This document shows positions 24,862-36,296 of a stretch of 64,000 nt of DNA, piece by piece (positions within the stretch are counted from its first letter, which is position 1; the number at the start of each line of letters is the position of its first letter). Both the position numbers and the translations under genes were made by a program. The stretch is taken from positions 8,372,501 to 8,436,500 of the forward strand of contig CM075650.1 of assembly GCA_037953625.1 (NCBI GenBank), in the 5' to 3' direction. The notes under the pieces are model-generated. The model worked only from the letters and a program-made list of their open reading frames with translations, had not been told where the DNA came from and searched no databases. The stretch is from Crotalaria pallida (Eukaryota; Streptophyta; Magnoliopsida; Fabales; Fabaceae).

Positions 24862-24905
24862 GGAGGAGGTTCGGTTACTTATGCAAAACGCAGGCTAGGG
24901 GAGGG

Positions 24906-25251
24906 GAGACCGCGCTGCCACGTGGCGCAACCAGAGGGTTGCGTCACTGCGGTTGACGCGTTTGGTTGCGTCAGCCGCAGTGACGCAACCCCGTGGTAAT
25001 TGCGCCACGTGGCAGAGTTGTCGGTTGCTTTTTTTTTTATCCTAATGGAATCTGGAGGCCGAATGGGGAGCTGACACGTGACACTTTTGGGTTGTGTCAA
25101 CCCGGATGACGCGTTTGACCTTGGATTTTGACTTTGACTGCCCCATTTACGTAAATAATTTCGTTGAATGCCCGGTCCTATGTAAATAGTTTTTAAATTA
25201 CCCCTTTTTTGTAAATTGTTTGTAAAATTACCCCACTTAAGTAAAAAAACC
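24906..25251 (-). repeat. Right terminal inverted repeat of the 12.2-kb MULE
   Basis: Inverted counterpart of 13009-13360. The small open frame at 24879-25100 is read-through of this repeat. Confidence 0.95.
24917..25013. repeat. 97-bp hairpin palindrome inside the right TIR
   Basis: Second copy of the TIR palindrome, again bounded by GCCACGTGGC. One arm carries a 3-bp expansion (CCCCGTGGTAATTGCGCC) relative to the left copy. Confidence 0.88.
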
Positions 25252-25587
25252 TTTTTTTCATCATATCTTCAACACTTTCTCACATCCATATTGACATAGG
25301 TACTCTCCAAAACTTTTTTTCCTAAACCATCCAAAACCTCTGTATCCACTACATTTTCGAACCTCATACCCACCAATCATCAAATAAAGAAGAATGTTGC
25401 AACCATTATTAAAAGGACTTATGGATACAAATGATAGCATCCTCATGTGAGAGTAAATCATAAAAGCTAGTCTCCCAAAATTAATTATTATTGCGTACCG
25501 ATACAAGTTTGTTCCTTAATTTCACTTTAAAAGTGCACACTAGGTAACTAATGACCATATCAATTTCTATCAACAACAAATCTTATA

Positions 25588-25861
25588 CTCCCTCCGTCCC
25601 TATTTATAAGATACTTTTAGAAGATTTCACGTCCATTAAGAAAGTGGAAAAATTTAGTTGATTGTATTGGAAATGTGAACTTTTGATATGTATTTTCAAA
25701 ATTACCCCTATTAATAGTATTGAGAATCTAAAAAGTATTAAATAAATAGGGGTGTTTGTGGAAAAAAAGTAATTAATGCTCATTAAAAATTGGTGGAGTA
25801 TCTTATAAATAGGGACAAAATGAAAATGTCAAAAGTATCTTATAAATAGGGACGGAGGTAG
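25588..25861. mobile_element. Stowaway-like MITE, 274 bp, complete
   Basis: Begins CTCCCTCCGTCCCTATTTAT and ends ATAAATAGGGACGGAGGTAG between TA dinucleotides. It is an inverted-repeat element without coding capacity. A half-copy in the opposite orientation is at 36065-36296. Confidence 0.88.
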
Positions 25862-25863
25862 TA

Positions 25864-26229
25864 ATTACCACAACCGGTCATTCATTGTTTTTTCATTTTA
25901 TTTCACTGTAATTCTACTTTTCCTTCCAAAATTTAATCTAATATGCAACCTCTCTCTACGATTATACATTCTTTAATATATGTGCTGTTGTGTTTATCTT
26001 TGATTAGTAGTTTAGATTTGGGAAGGAAAAGAAAATGGATATGAGCAATGGAGTGCGGGAAAGAATAACTGAATTTCCATTGGGAGTGAGCAATAAATTC
26101 AAGTATATTAGCAATGCAGTGGAGATATTTTTGTCAGTATGGCACAAAAATTGTAAACTAACCGGGTGTAAATAGGGTGTTAATAAAATTTTTCAAACCC
26201 TTATCACTTCTCCGCTCTTGTTGTTAACA

Positions 26230-26277
<48 letters not shown>

Positions 26278-27155
26278 AAGAAAAAACCACCCCATGTTCA
26301 AAGATAAACTAAAACTTGAATAGAATACTATTATAATTAATTAATTTAAGTAATGCAAATAAAGTCATCACTAAATTGAATAAGCAATTCCCAGAGTTAT
26401 GTTTGCTCACACATTCTTTCTGCCAATCTCCACAATAACAATTAAAAAGTGGCACGAATATGTAATAAGAATGTGGTCACCGGCACCACAGGCACCAAAC
26501 AGAGACCTGGGCTCAATTCCTCTTCGTCATCTGCTGGGTTACTATACAAAGGAATGGGGGTTAGGTTATTTGGTGAGGAATGGTTATAGAAGCTAAAAAG
26601 CATATAGGAGAGAGTTGTTGTAATTTGCATGCAGAGAAATTATGGAGGCAAAAATTGGATAGTAGAAACTGCAATACAGAGGAACTATTATACAGTTTAT
26701 GCTGCAGTTTTTTTCAGAGGAATTCACACGTCTTATAGGTGTTGTTGTAGCGTCTTCATAGAGAGTTACTTTTGCAACTGCTATGTTTAGCTGTAAATTG
26801 GTGAATTCTCAATTTAACCCTTTATAGTGATTAGAATAATTTCAAACTATTCTGTGGCAGGTTTTGTAAATTAGAGTAAGTAGTGGGGTATTTTGGTCAT
26901 AAAAAAGTAGACAAACTATGGTAGTTAACAAAACATAGTTTGCTTTATTATAATTATAATAAAAGCTTATTATTATTGTTGTTGTTATTGTTGTTCTTTC
27001 TTTCTTTCTTTATTATAGTAGTGGAGATTATGGTACTATATGATAATATCCATGAAGGAGGTTGTTGGTAATAACGATAGAAAATGTCAATAATAAGGAA
27101 TGAAGATGATTATAATATAATGACAAAAAGTGTAATGTGATGAATAGTATTTGCA
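25864..27155. other. Intergenic sequence
   Basis: No gene recognised. The only defined feature is an (ATT)n microsatellite at 26231-26275. The stretch at 26470-26540 includes a box-B-like GGGCTCAATTCC but lacks a clear box A. Confidence 0.5.
26231..26275. repeat. (ATT)n microsatellite
   Basis: About 15 perfect ATT units. Confidence 0.95.
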
Positions 27156-27157
27156 AT

Positions 27158-27853
27158 TAGGGCTAATGCACGGGCATAGGCCGCGCCCGCAAGTGCCTGC
27201 AATTTTTACGGGCGGACATAGGTAACCCGTTTTGACTTTAGGGCCATGAATCCACGCCCAACCCACCCACATTTTTTGCGTGCGGGCATACGGGCTGCCC
27301 ATTTTTTATTTGAAAATTAAAAAAAAAAAGATCAATGTCAGCAGCAACCAGTTTTCTAATCAAGTTTCATCCATCATCATTGCATTACGTAGGTGAATCT
27401 ACAAGCACTGAATGGATATAACAGGCAGCACCCAACAGTCTACCACCGCAACCACCGAGCAGTCTTTCTCCTCTACCGGCGGCAAGCAGCAATCAACGGC
27501 GCAACACAAGGAAAGAATGAAAGTGGACACCGAGAGTTGAGAATGAAAGAGGAAGAGCGTGTACGCATATGGAGAATTGAAGTAGTCCAGCGATGAGCCA
27601 GCAGTATTTGGGACATTTGAGTCCTAGTGGGAAGCAAGTTGCCCTAATCAGGGATTTGGCATTTGGGCCTTTGTTCATTTTTATGAATTTTTTTTTTAAG
27701 TAATTGCCCGTAGGCCGCCTATTGCTCGCCCAAAAATGATCGCAATTTTTACGGGCGGGAAGGCCCAGCCCTAATTGAAATTAGGGCTAAAAAATCAAGC
27801 CCTACCCGCAATTTTTACGGGCAGACTGGGCGAGCCCGCGGACCCAGGCCTTA
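27158..27853. mobile_element. Degenerate GC-rich hAT-like element
   Basis: Starts TTAGGGCTAATGCACGGGC and ends in complementary GCCC/TTAA motifs. Both arms carry CAATTTTTACGGGC in inverted or repeated form (near 27200, 27750 and 27810). Flanks TTTGCAAT and ATTGCCAAT could be a decayed 8-bp duplication. An internal TAGGGCTAA/AGCCCTAA pair near 27770-27790 suggests two elements or an internal duplication. Confidence 0.55.
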
Positions 27854-27954
27854 ATTGCCAATACTAGTGATGAAGATGGTAATAGTGACATCTTATAGTG
27901 ATAATGTTATTAAATTTGGGAACGATTCTATAATTTGGAAACTAAAGCCCTGTT

Positions 27955-28566
27955 CAGGGTGGTTGCAAGTTGTTAGTTTTTGGTTTTAAAATCATATTTT
28001 TGAAACAAAACCTGTTCGGCTTAATGGGCCCAATTGTAGTTTTTAACATATTTTCAAAACAAATTTATCCAATTTTATAAAATATGAAAAATAGGTTTTG
28101 AGATAATAGTTGTGGTTTTTCTCTTCCCCTACTTTATTAATAAGGTAAAACCATTGTCACTTCTCCAGTCATCTTGAATGAGAATAAGCCATTCCATCAT
28201 CATCATCATCATCAAGTGTTCTTCGTGCTAAAAAAAATAACAAATCAGTTTTACTTACGCCCAAAACAATACCAAAACCTATTTTTCAAAATTTATCAGT
28301 TCTTTTACATTTTTTCTAGGATGTGATTGTATATTTGTGAATTGCGATAGATGATTTGGTTAGGTCGGTATATTGAAGGGAACGCTGGACAAAGTGAAAG
28401 GTTCATCAACGAAGTAGAGAGACATGGATAACACTTGTTTTTAAAAAATCATCATCGAGGCCTTATGCAGCATGAGAGTTTCCAAATAGTGTTAAAGTGT
28501 GCACTTTCTATCATTACAAAAAGCTCTTAGACACTATAGGCACAAGGGGAGCATGATTTCCCGGGT
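27955..28566. other. Repeat-like intergenic sequence
   Basis: Opens with CCCTGTTCAGGGTGGTTG and contains CCTGTTCGGCTTAATGGGCC, phrases common at ends of Harbinger- or hAT-type MITEs, but I cannot define both ends. It also has a short (ATC)n run near 28195. Confidence 0.4.
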
Positions 28567-28975
28567 AGGGATGGCATTGGAAACCCGTCCATAAATTACT
28601 GGACCCGAATCCGCGCGGGTGCCCGCTGCATAATGGGTATGCGGGTCTTGGGTACCCAAACGAGTTTTGCAGGTGCCATTAGCAATTTTTTTAAAGAAAA
28701 AATTATTTTTTAAATTAATTTCTATGTTTTTTTTTATAGTTCCTTAATACATCATTACACTCTACTTAATATTAATCCCTACCACCATTAAACACTCGCA
28801 GACATCAAAGAAATTATCCCGATAAACATAAACATACTAAAATTATATATATATATATATAATGCATATATGAAAATATGGACGGGTACGGGTACCCACA
28901 GGTTTGAATATCTCAGACCCGGAGCCAGACCCGTTCAAAGGGGTAACCAGACGGGTATATTCTTTGGATCCACGG
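28567..28975. mobile_element. Truncated hAT-like element with GGGTACC motifs
   Basis: Begins TAGGGATGGCATTGG and is rich in ACCCG/CGGGT blocks in both arms (28580-28670 and 28880-28975) around an AT-rich middle with an (AT)n run. The complementary terminal CCATCCCTA is not found, so the right end is missing. Confidence 0.6.
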
Positions 28976-29290
28976 GTCTCTTTCCTTTTTGGCTCAGGGG
29001 TGAAAGACCCCATTTTGGTGAATGAGCCTCTCACGTAGGAAGGCTCATGGACATGACTGGCCACTGTTACCTAACACCTGCTTCTCAAGTCTGTGAAGCA
29101 GTCTCCTTCGAGCCTCACGCCCAGCTCAGGAGCACGCCCATCGAAATCCTGCCAAGCCACGCTCTCCCTGAAAGTTCCCATCTGAGCCTTCCTTTTGGTC
29201 CACCACGTCATCCCTTCGTGAATGTGGCCTTATGGAGGGAAGCTCAGTCTTCTTCTTGCAATGTGCCATAATTGGCCTCCATGCTTGCTA
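28976..29290. other. Abrupt GC-rich island of unknown origin
   Basis: About 300 bp of balanced, gene-like composition in AT-rich DNA, with a 74-codon open frame at 29047-29271 on plus. I do not recognise the peptide. The composition suggests an inserted fragment of a gene or organelle genome. Confidence 0.4.
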
Positions 29291-29888
29291 GCCCAAATTT
29301 GCTAATTTGAAAAAGGTTCTGTAACAACTGGTATAAAAAAAAATGTAGTTAGACTAAAGTAGGCCAAATACACCAATTTTAGTTGGTTAATGGTGCATGA
29401 AGTTTGATTTCTTTCAAATAAGTATTCAAGTTTGATTTATACGAATGAAAAAAGAAGTTAGAAAAGTTTTTAAATATGTTTTTTTGGTTTCAAAATTTAG
29501 TGATTTTTTATTCTAGTTCTTATGAAAATTTTTGGCTGATTTTGGATCTTAAATGATTTAAATTTTAGTTTTAATATTTAAGTAAGTTGGGTGATTCTCG
29601 CATGTGACACATGTTTTAATAATTAATGACATAATAAATTGTGGTATTTACGTATTATACACATGACCTAAATTGAAATTTAGGAATATGTAAGAAACAA
29701 AACTAATGAAAACAAATTTTACATCTCTTTTATTTTATTTGTTCTTTTTACATTACATTACTGATCTATATTTTTTTACATCACGTTATCTTTCTAATTT
29801 TCTTATGTCTTTTTTTTCTTTACATTTCTTATACCTCGTTTTGAGATACAAGTGTATCATTTTTCTTTCTTAATATAGTGTAAACATA
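29291..29888. other. AT-rich intergenic sequence
   Basis: I see no feature. Confidence 0.5.
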
Positions 29889-29890
29889 TA

Positions 29891-30129
29891 CTACATCCGT
29901 CCCACAAGGATGGTTAAAAAATTCAAAAGTAAAAAAATAAAGAAACATGTATTTAATAATTTGTCGAACACATTAACCAATTATTAAACAATTAATTTAA
30001 TGCATTTTGCATGGATCAACCAATCACAATTCAAAATTTACAATTTCTAAACTTTTCATTAATTATTTTAACTATAATTTGGAACAAAAAATTTAGTCAT
30101 TTTTCACCATCCTTGTAAGATGGACGGAG
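29891..30129. mobile_element. Stowaway-like MITE, 239 bp
   Basis: Ends CTACATCCGTCCCACAAGGA and CCTTGTAAGATGGACGGAG with TA on both sides. Confidence 0.87.
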
Positions 30130-30131
30130 TA

Positions 30132-30798
30132 TAAGATGAGGAGTGATTTGTTTACATCGAGTTTAGTTACAAGAACTCTTACGTCGCTCACAACTCCTAC
30201 ACTAACTCAAATTTAATCGAATAAATCATTAGATTGGAGGTTTGTACATTGTAGATTGTTTATATCAAATTTCACGTAAATTCAAAATAATTTAGTACTT
30301 TATTTATATATGTCAAAAGTATATAAAAATGAGTTATTTGAATATATATTAAATGAGGATTAAATTTTCTCAAACACAAATCATCTACTGTATAAAAAAT
30401 TACAAATAATATAACGGTTGATGTAATAATTTAGTAAACGGATTTCTTGATAATGGTGTTATGTTTAGCATCCTAGAGTTTGTTTATTCCGTAAGCAACC
30501 ATGTCATATGATGATACGTGATCCCTACATACATCATTCCTCAGCAAACATTTGAGTGAAATAAAGCCCGTGAGCATCAAGAATATTAGACCCTATGTTC
30601 AAAATTTTAAACGTGGACAATTTGAAAATAGCATCGTGCACAAGTTACTGAATGCGCAGTATTCCATGGTTCAAAAGGAGAGCAATGCATGATAACCATC
30701 GACCATTCCGTTTGATCTATTATATACATGAATGACAACATAATTTTGTATTGAAGTTATCTATTTTGCTTAGACTGAAATTCAAATTGATCCTTGAA
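30132..30798. other. AT-rich intergenic sequence
   Basis: I see no gene or bounded repeat. Confidence 0.5.
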
Positions 30799-30807
30799 TT
30801 ATTATTA

Positions 30808-31349
30808 GAGAGTTACTACCATGCAATCTAAAATTGGATGGTTGCTATGCAACCTTTTCTTAAATCAATAAGAAGTTGTCACCTATGCCATGTCATTATT
30901 TAAAGTAGTTAAAATTAGTTTTTTGCAATTTAGTTCAACATAAAAAATAAATTAAAAATTTAGTCTTTTGTACCTATAGACAAATTATAACTTTTAATTT
31001 TAAAAAATATTATAAAAAAAATTAAAGTTGTTTGTATTAGGATGAGAACTGCCCCTTCTTCTTCATCTTGTATTAGGATGAGAATTGCCCCTTCTTCTTC
31101 ATCTTCTTCACGTTGCTGCAAACAACTTTAATTTTTTTTTAATAATGTTGTTTAAAATTAAAAGTTATAATTTGTCTATAGGTACAAAAGATTAATTTTT
31201 AATTTACTTTTTATGTTGGACTAAATTGCAAAAAACTAATTTTAACTACTTCAAATAACGACATGACATATGTGACAACTTCTTATCGGTTTAAGTAAAG
31301 GTTGCATAGCAACCATCCAATTTTGGATTGCATGATAGAAAAATTCTTC
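30808..31349. mobile_element. Fold-back MITE, 542 bp, probably Mutator-type
   Basis: Arms of about 230 bp are near-perfect inverted copies (CCAATTTTGGATTGCATG at the right; its complement, with one mismatch, at the left). The flanks carry TTATTATTA on both sides (30799-30807 and 31350-31358), a possible 9-bp duplication although low in complexity. The loop holds two direct copies of a 36-bp segment starting TGTATTAGGATGAGAA (31032 and 31068). Confidence 0.75.
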
Positions 31350-31358
31350 TTATTATTA

Positions 31359-32460
31359 TTTTTTTGCTAAATTTAGTCTTTAAAATTATTTTGATGGGAT
31401 AAATTGATAACAAAATTTTGATGTATAGGGATCCAATTATCATACGATTTTTTTTAAGAGACTAAATTGTATAAAAAAAATTAAAAATTATTTGACTATT
31501 TTATTTATATCGGTAACTAAATCATTTCATGAAAAAAAATACTTTATTTTTCTAAAAGACCAATCTGAGCATGTATTCAGTCTTGTGCTAAAAAGTAAAA
31601 ACCAATCAATCAGTACATTGTTTAATGTAGCCTCTAATAATAATATATTTAAGTAAAGAATGCTTGCTTTGTAAGGTTTGCTAGTAACATTTTTCTCTTA
31701 ACAGACATGTATTCAACTAGGTGATTACAAAATAAATTTATTTTTGATAACTATTGTTAACAATCCAGTTAAGAGGCTGATGAGTTAGAGTTGTTGGTAA
31801 AAACCTAAATTCATTAAATGACTTGTAACATTACATTTCGGTGAGGAAAAGATTGTCATTGAATGAAATTGACAATACAAAAATTTGAAAACGGCTTGCG
31901 TTAGTGCCTCGTAACACAAACTTATAATTTTTAGAAAGCTATTTAAAATAAATTTTTATTAACCAATTTTCAAAAAGGACATAATCATATTAAAAAATTA
32001 CAATTTCCTTTTATTTTATTTTCACCAAACAACACTACAATATTTCTTACTAAGTCAATCAACAATGCATAGTTTATCATATTGGTAAGTTATCAGTTAG
32101 AGTTGCCAAATAATTAGCTAAGCTCAATGTTATTGTTAACACTTAACTACTCTCACATAAATTAAGCTCATTCTTTTTTAAATTTATTTTCCTCTTTTAA
32201 AGGAAGTGTAAGTAATCAGGACGTTACAATGCAGGACTTTACACAGCCAAGGAGATAAAGATAATTAGGAACAAATCAGATTCAATAGTAAAGAAAATAT
32301 ATATATTTTTACGGAAGGCTAAGTGTATACTAAAGTTTATATATAGCTAGTCTCTTATCAATATCCAACTAAATGCAACAAATGATGGGTTATTATATTA
32401 TTTGCTGAATAATAGAATGGACGTTACAAAGAATGAATCAGAATCACATCAATGGTGAAA
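31359..32460. other. AT-rich intergenic sequence
   Basis: I see no supported feature. Confidence 0.5.
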
Positions 32461-32466
32461 AGAAAA

Positions 32467-32670
32467 TTAAGTTTCTCGTTTTCTTAAATGGTTATCCATT
32501 ATAAGAGCTATCTCTGAAGCTCTAATATTGGCTTTCATCTCATTGTTTGAAGCAACAGCTTTAGCCCATTCTCGCATCTTCATTTTCATCCATTCCTCCC
32601 CAAGCTCAAACCTCAAACTTCGTTCATTCTTCTTAGTCGCCTTAGCCATTGCAAAATCTCCAACAGACAT
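32467..32670 (-). CDS. Possible small gene, 67-residue charged helical protein
   Basis: I do not recognise this protein. It starts MSVGDFAMAKATKKNERS and ends in NHLRKRET. It is rich in Lys, Arg, Glu and Met with heptad-like spacing, predicts as helical, and has no signal peptide or membrane segment. Support for a gene is mainly positional. A minus-strand TATA box (TATAAATAG at 32792-32800) lies about 125 bp upstream of the ATG, followed by a plausible short leader, and no ATG intervenes in another frame that I can see. It could instead be an exon of a larger lost gene. Confidence 0.4.
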   Translation of the reverse strand: MSVGDFAMAKATKKNERSLRFELGEEWMKMKMREWAKAVASNNEMKANIRASEIALIMDNHLRKRET

Positions 32671-32791
32671 TGCTTATACACCAATACTAATTTAAAAAAA
32701 ATGCTTGCCAACGTTGTACTTCGTGTTTATTAGACTTAGAGAAATTGTCAAATGATTTGTGTTGATATAAAAACATTGAGGTTAGATTATA

Positions 32792-32800
32792 CTATTTATA
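32792..32800 (-). promoter_or_regulatory. Candidate TATA box for the small ORF at 32467-32670
   Basis: TATAAATAG on minus, about 125 bp before the ATG. Confidence 0.4.
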
Positions 32801-33433
32801 GTGTTACACCTTGTTCAATTCATTTTAGGCTGCTGCGAAAAAGATGAAGGGGTTCACGGGCTTATCATGTAGTAACATATATAAAAGTAAAAAGTCACTC
32901 ATTACGAATATAGCCTTTGGTCTTAATTCAGCTCAAAGACTATGACCGCACGAACCTTAAATTTGAGGGACAAATATATGGAAGAATTTTCTTACCACAA
33001 GCAGTAGCGTTAATGAATTTCTAATTACACATTCATACATGGTACATACAAGACCAATGCAAGAATAATTCACCCTTTACTGCATATATAATTTTTTTAC
33101 ATCAATTTAGTCCCCCAAAAATCAATATGACACTATATTGGTTTTTTTAGGGACTTATTTGATGATAATCATATAAATCTTTTGGGGACCAAAATTTACA
33201 CTACTTGATGTCATGTTGATCTTTGAGAGTCTAAATTGATATAAAAAATCTTTCAAAGGACTAAATTGATGACTAATATATCTTTCGGATACCAAAAATA
33301 TTAACTCTAAATTAATGTTGTGTATAACCAAATCAAAACTATAATTTATAAGCAAAGTTCTTGATGTATGTCAACTCTTATTATAAATATATAAGGTTTG
33401 CTGGTCTGTGTCCTAGAAGCACATACATATATA
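32801..33433. other. AT-rich intergenic sequence
   Basis: I see no feature. The open frame at 33155-33355 lacks recognisable content. Confidence 0.5.
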
Positions 33434-33442
33434 TTTAGTATA

Positions 33443-33952
33443 GGCTTATTTATGTCTTTAGTCCTTGAAAGTTCAGCGTGTTTTAGTTTTAGTCCCTAGA
33501 AGTTATTTTGACCGGGACTAGTCCTTAAATTTTCAAACATTTTGGTTTTGGTCCCCTCCGTTAGTAAAAATCTATTATTTGTTTGTGTAACTAGCGGAAC
33601 ATTACATCAGCAGTCCATATGGTCTGAACTAACGCCAAATAGGTGATATAATGTGGATGATATAGATCCACAGACACAAAATGGTCCGACACGCAAAATG
33701 GTCTCGTACGCAAAATTTTGAGTTCATAAGCCTAAATCATCCATGTTACATCATCTATTTGGCGCTACCTCACACCGGTGGCAGCTGGTATGAATTTTCA
33801 TTAACCATGTCAGCAAATAACTGATTTTTTGTAATGGAAGGGACCAAAACCAAAATGTTTGAAAAATTAAGGACTAGTCCCGGTCAAAATAACTTCTAGG
33901 GACTAAAACCAAAACAGGTTGAACTTTTAAGGACCAAAACCATAAATAAGCC
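33443..33952. mobile_element. Mutator-type miniature element, 510 bp (copy B)
   Basis: Same family as 11342-11851, with ends GGCTTATTTATG and CATAAATAAGCC. It is flanked by the perfect 9-bp duplication TTTAGTATA (33434-33442 and 33953-33961). Confidence 0.94.
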
Positions 33953-34001
33953 TTTAGTATATGTTATATAGGAAATATTTTTGGAAAAACATAAAATAAT
34001 A

Positions 34002-34436
34002 CTCTCTCTGATCCTATATATAGGACATAATTAACCGTATTTCCTGATCAAGGAAGTTAGTTAAAATTGGTTTTTTATCTTGATTTTAGAAAAGAAAAAA
34101 AAAGTCATTACATTTACATTTTTACCCTTCCTTATAAAAATTGTTATAAAACATCTTCATTTTCCAAAATGTCTAAAGTGAACAAAAATTAAATATTTTG
34201 CCTCCAAAGTGTTCAATCGTGAGAGAGAAAAACACATTTTTGGGTAGTGTAGTGCAACATTAACACTCAGTGCCATGTGTAGATATGAGGTGGGGAATTG
34301 GGGTGGTGTAATTACCTTTTATCAGGAGCAGTTTTGATTAAAACAATATATGTTTCTTAAAGAAATATAAAATGACTTATATATAGGATCAAAGATTTTT
34401 TTCTAAAAGATACTATACATATAGGACCAGAGGGAG
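34002..34436. mobile_element. Stowaway-like MITE, 435 bp
   Basis: Ends CTCTCTCTGATCCTATATAT and ATATAGGACCAGAGGGAG with TA on each side. Sub-terminal ATATAGGA motifs are repeated in both arms. Confidence 0.8.
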
Positions 34437-34492
34437 TATATCCTAAGGTATTAGACAAACCAATTACCTGTGCAAGTTAATTTTTTCAAGTA

Positions 34493-34737
34493 CTCCCTCC
34501 TTTTCATAAGTAGTGTTTTTCAAGGTTATATACGAGTTTTAAAAAATGATTAAATGATGTAAGAATATGAGATATTTTGACTCTAATGCCTCTATATAAT
34601 CATTATTGAAAAAAGAGGTAGATATTGAAAATGAAAAAAAAAGTGTGATAAATAGGGATGTATTGAGAAAAATAACATTAATTATGTATTGAGTTTTGTA
34701 AAAAAATAATAGTACATATAAAATATGAGACAAAAAC
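34493..34737. mobile_element. Probable MITE with CTCCCTCC end
   Basis: Starts CTCCCTCCTTTTCATAAG after TA. The right end is degraded and I place it only approximately. Confidence 0.5.
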
Positions 34738-34885
34738 TCCATGAACCCTGCGCAACTTTTGGTTTCAGCAAAATTTCAATTGTGAAGATGTTGAATTCTT
34801 GGTAAGTTTCCTGAGCTCAACTCGACCGAGATACTGGGCGTAGTGGGAAAATAAATGTCAAGCACGGAGATTGATGTTTTTTATT

Positions 34886-35186
34886 ACTTCCTCCCATAAT
34901 TCAAGTCTTTTTATCTTTTTATCTTGTCTCATAATTTATGTTCTTTTAGAAATTTAATACTTATTTATATTTTTTTTTTCAATCATATCCCTATTTATTA
35001 TATCATTTTTTTTACCACTCATCTCTCTATCTCTTTTCAATATAATCTTCATACATTTATTATTATTCTCTCTCCTATTATTAAATGAAGGGTATTTTAG
35101 TCTAAACATATCAAATTCTTACATCATTTATTCATTTCTTAATCTTCGCAAAATATCTAAAAAGACTTGAATTATGGGACGAATGA
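34886..35186. mobile_element. Stowaway-like MITE, 301 bp
   Basis: Ends CTTCCTCCCATAATTCAAGT and ACTTGAATTATGGGACGAATGAG (complementary with minor changes) between TA dinucleotides. An older relative is at 11947-12240. Confidence 0.83.
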
Positions 35187-35188
35187 GT

Positions 35189-36064
35189 AAAAAAAACGCA
35201 TTTTTTGATGGGAATTAAATATCCTCCTAAATGTGGTTAGAAGATGATCAATTAATTTAATAAAAAAAATTCAAAATCAAAATTCTTTAAATGACATTAA
35301 TATACCCTCATCTTTTATTATAGGATTATTTTGGATATTTTTACTTCCAATAAAATTGATATGTTGTTCAAAAAATACGCTTTTATCCATTATTAAAACA
35401 TAAGTATTTTTTTACTTTTTAATACTTACTTTAATTCTTACTTTACCTCCACCACCTACAACATTAAAATTACACGGTTCGCAAAATTTTTGCACTTTCC
35501 GATACAATTTTATTTATGTCTCCTCACGAAAACTTAGAGTATTATGATTAAACGTTAAGAGTAATTTTGGAAAAAATTTGAAGATGGTCTTTTATTTAGG
35601 ATCAAATTTTTTTACTCAAATGGATTCTATAATAAGGGACAAATGGAGTATTGTACTTCATCAATCTCATTATCTTGGTAAAAGTCAAAATACTCACATA
35701 AATAAGAGAATATTTTTTTTTTGATATAATGCACGATTCTATTTTCAAAATAAAATATAATACATGATTCATTCATTAATTACAAATTTCTATCACACAA
35801 ATTTCCACGTTATTTTTACAATTTTTAAGATTTTTCAATTGTTAAGGTTACTACATATGGAAAAAAATCATAAGTCCACATTCACCACTCTCTCGAAAAC
35901 ATAAAAAATCACACTTTCCAATAATTTTTATCTATATTTACTCTCTTAACAAGTGCCCTTGTTAGCATTTTCCTTTCAATATTTATTTTTTAGATTTTTA
36001 ATATAATATATAATTTTAAGATTTTTTATTAATTATTTTTACTTTAATTGGGACAAAAAAAACT
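35189..36064. other. AT-rich intergenic sequence
   Basis: No gene. Phrases such as GGGACAAATGGAGTATT (near 35640) look like MITE ends, but I cannot pair them reliably. Confidence 0.45.
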
Positions 36065-36296
36065 ATTGCCTTCGTCCCTAAATATAAGACCTTTTGATAC
36101 TTTTATTTTGCCCTTGTTTATAAGACCTTATACCAATTTCCAATGACCATTAATTACTTTTTTTCACAAACACCCCTATTTATTTAACACTTTTTATATT
36201 CCCAATAATATTAATGGGGTAATTTTGAAAATATATATGAAAAGTTCACATTCCAATATAATTAACTAATTAATCAACTTTCTTAATGAAACCGCA
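36065..36296. mobile_element. Half of a Stowaway-like MITE, interrupted by a SINE
   Basis: Matches the inverse of 25588-25861 from its outer end (TTCGTCCCTAAATATAAGA) through GTTAATTATATTGGAATGTG on the complementary strand to ACTTTCTTAATG. The match stops exactly where the SINE starts, and the rest of the MITE is absent on the other side. Confidence 0.75.

Larger units (their letters stand above)
13009..25251. mobile_element. 12.2-kb Mutator-like element carrying PMD and MuDR-type transposase genes
   Basis: Inverted repeats of about 350 bp (13009-13360 and 24906-25251) end in GACTTTTTTACTTAAG and its complement with GG. They are bounded by a perfect 9-bp target duplication TTTTTTTCA (13000-13008 and 25252-25260). 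Inside, two genes converge: a plant-mobile-domain gene on plus (19871-21401) and a transposase on minus (21482-23673). Each has a TATA box just inside its inverted repeat and a non-coding first exon followed by a long AT-rich intron. This parallels maize MuDR, where two convergent genes are driven from the TIRs. Both genes carry frameshifts or stops and lack their 3' ends at a common junction near 21402-21481, so this copy is now defective. Three later insertions lie in the left arm. Confidence 0.93.
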
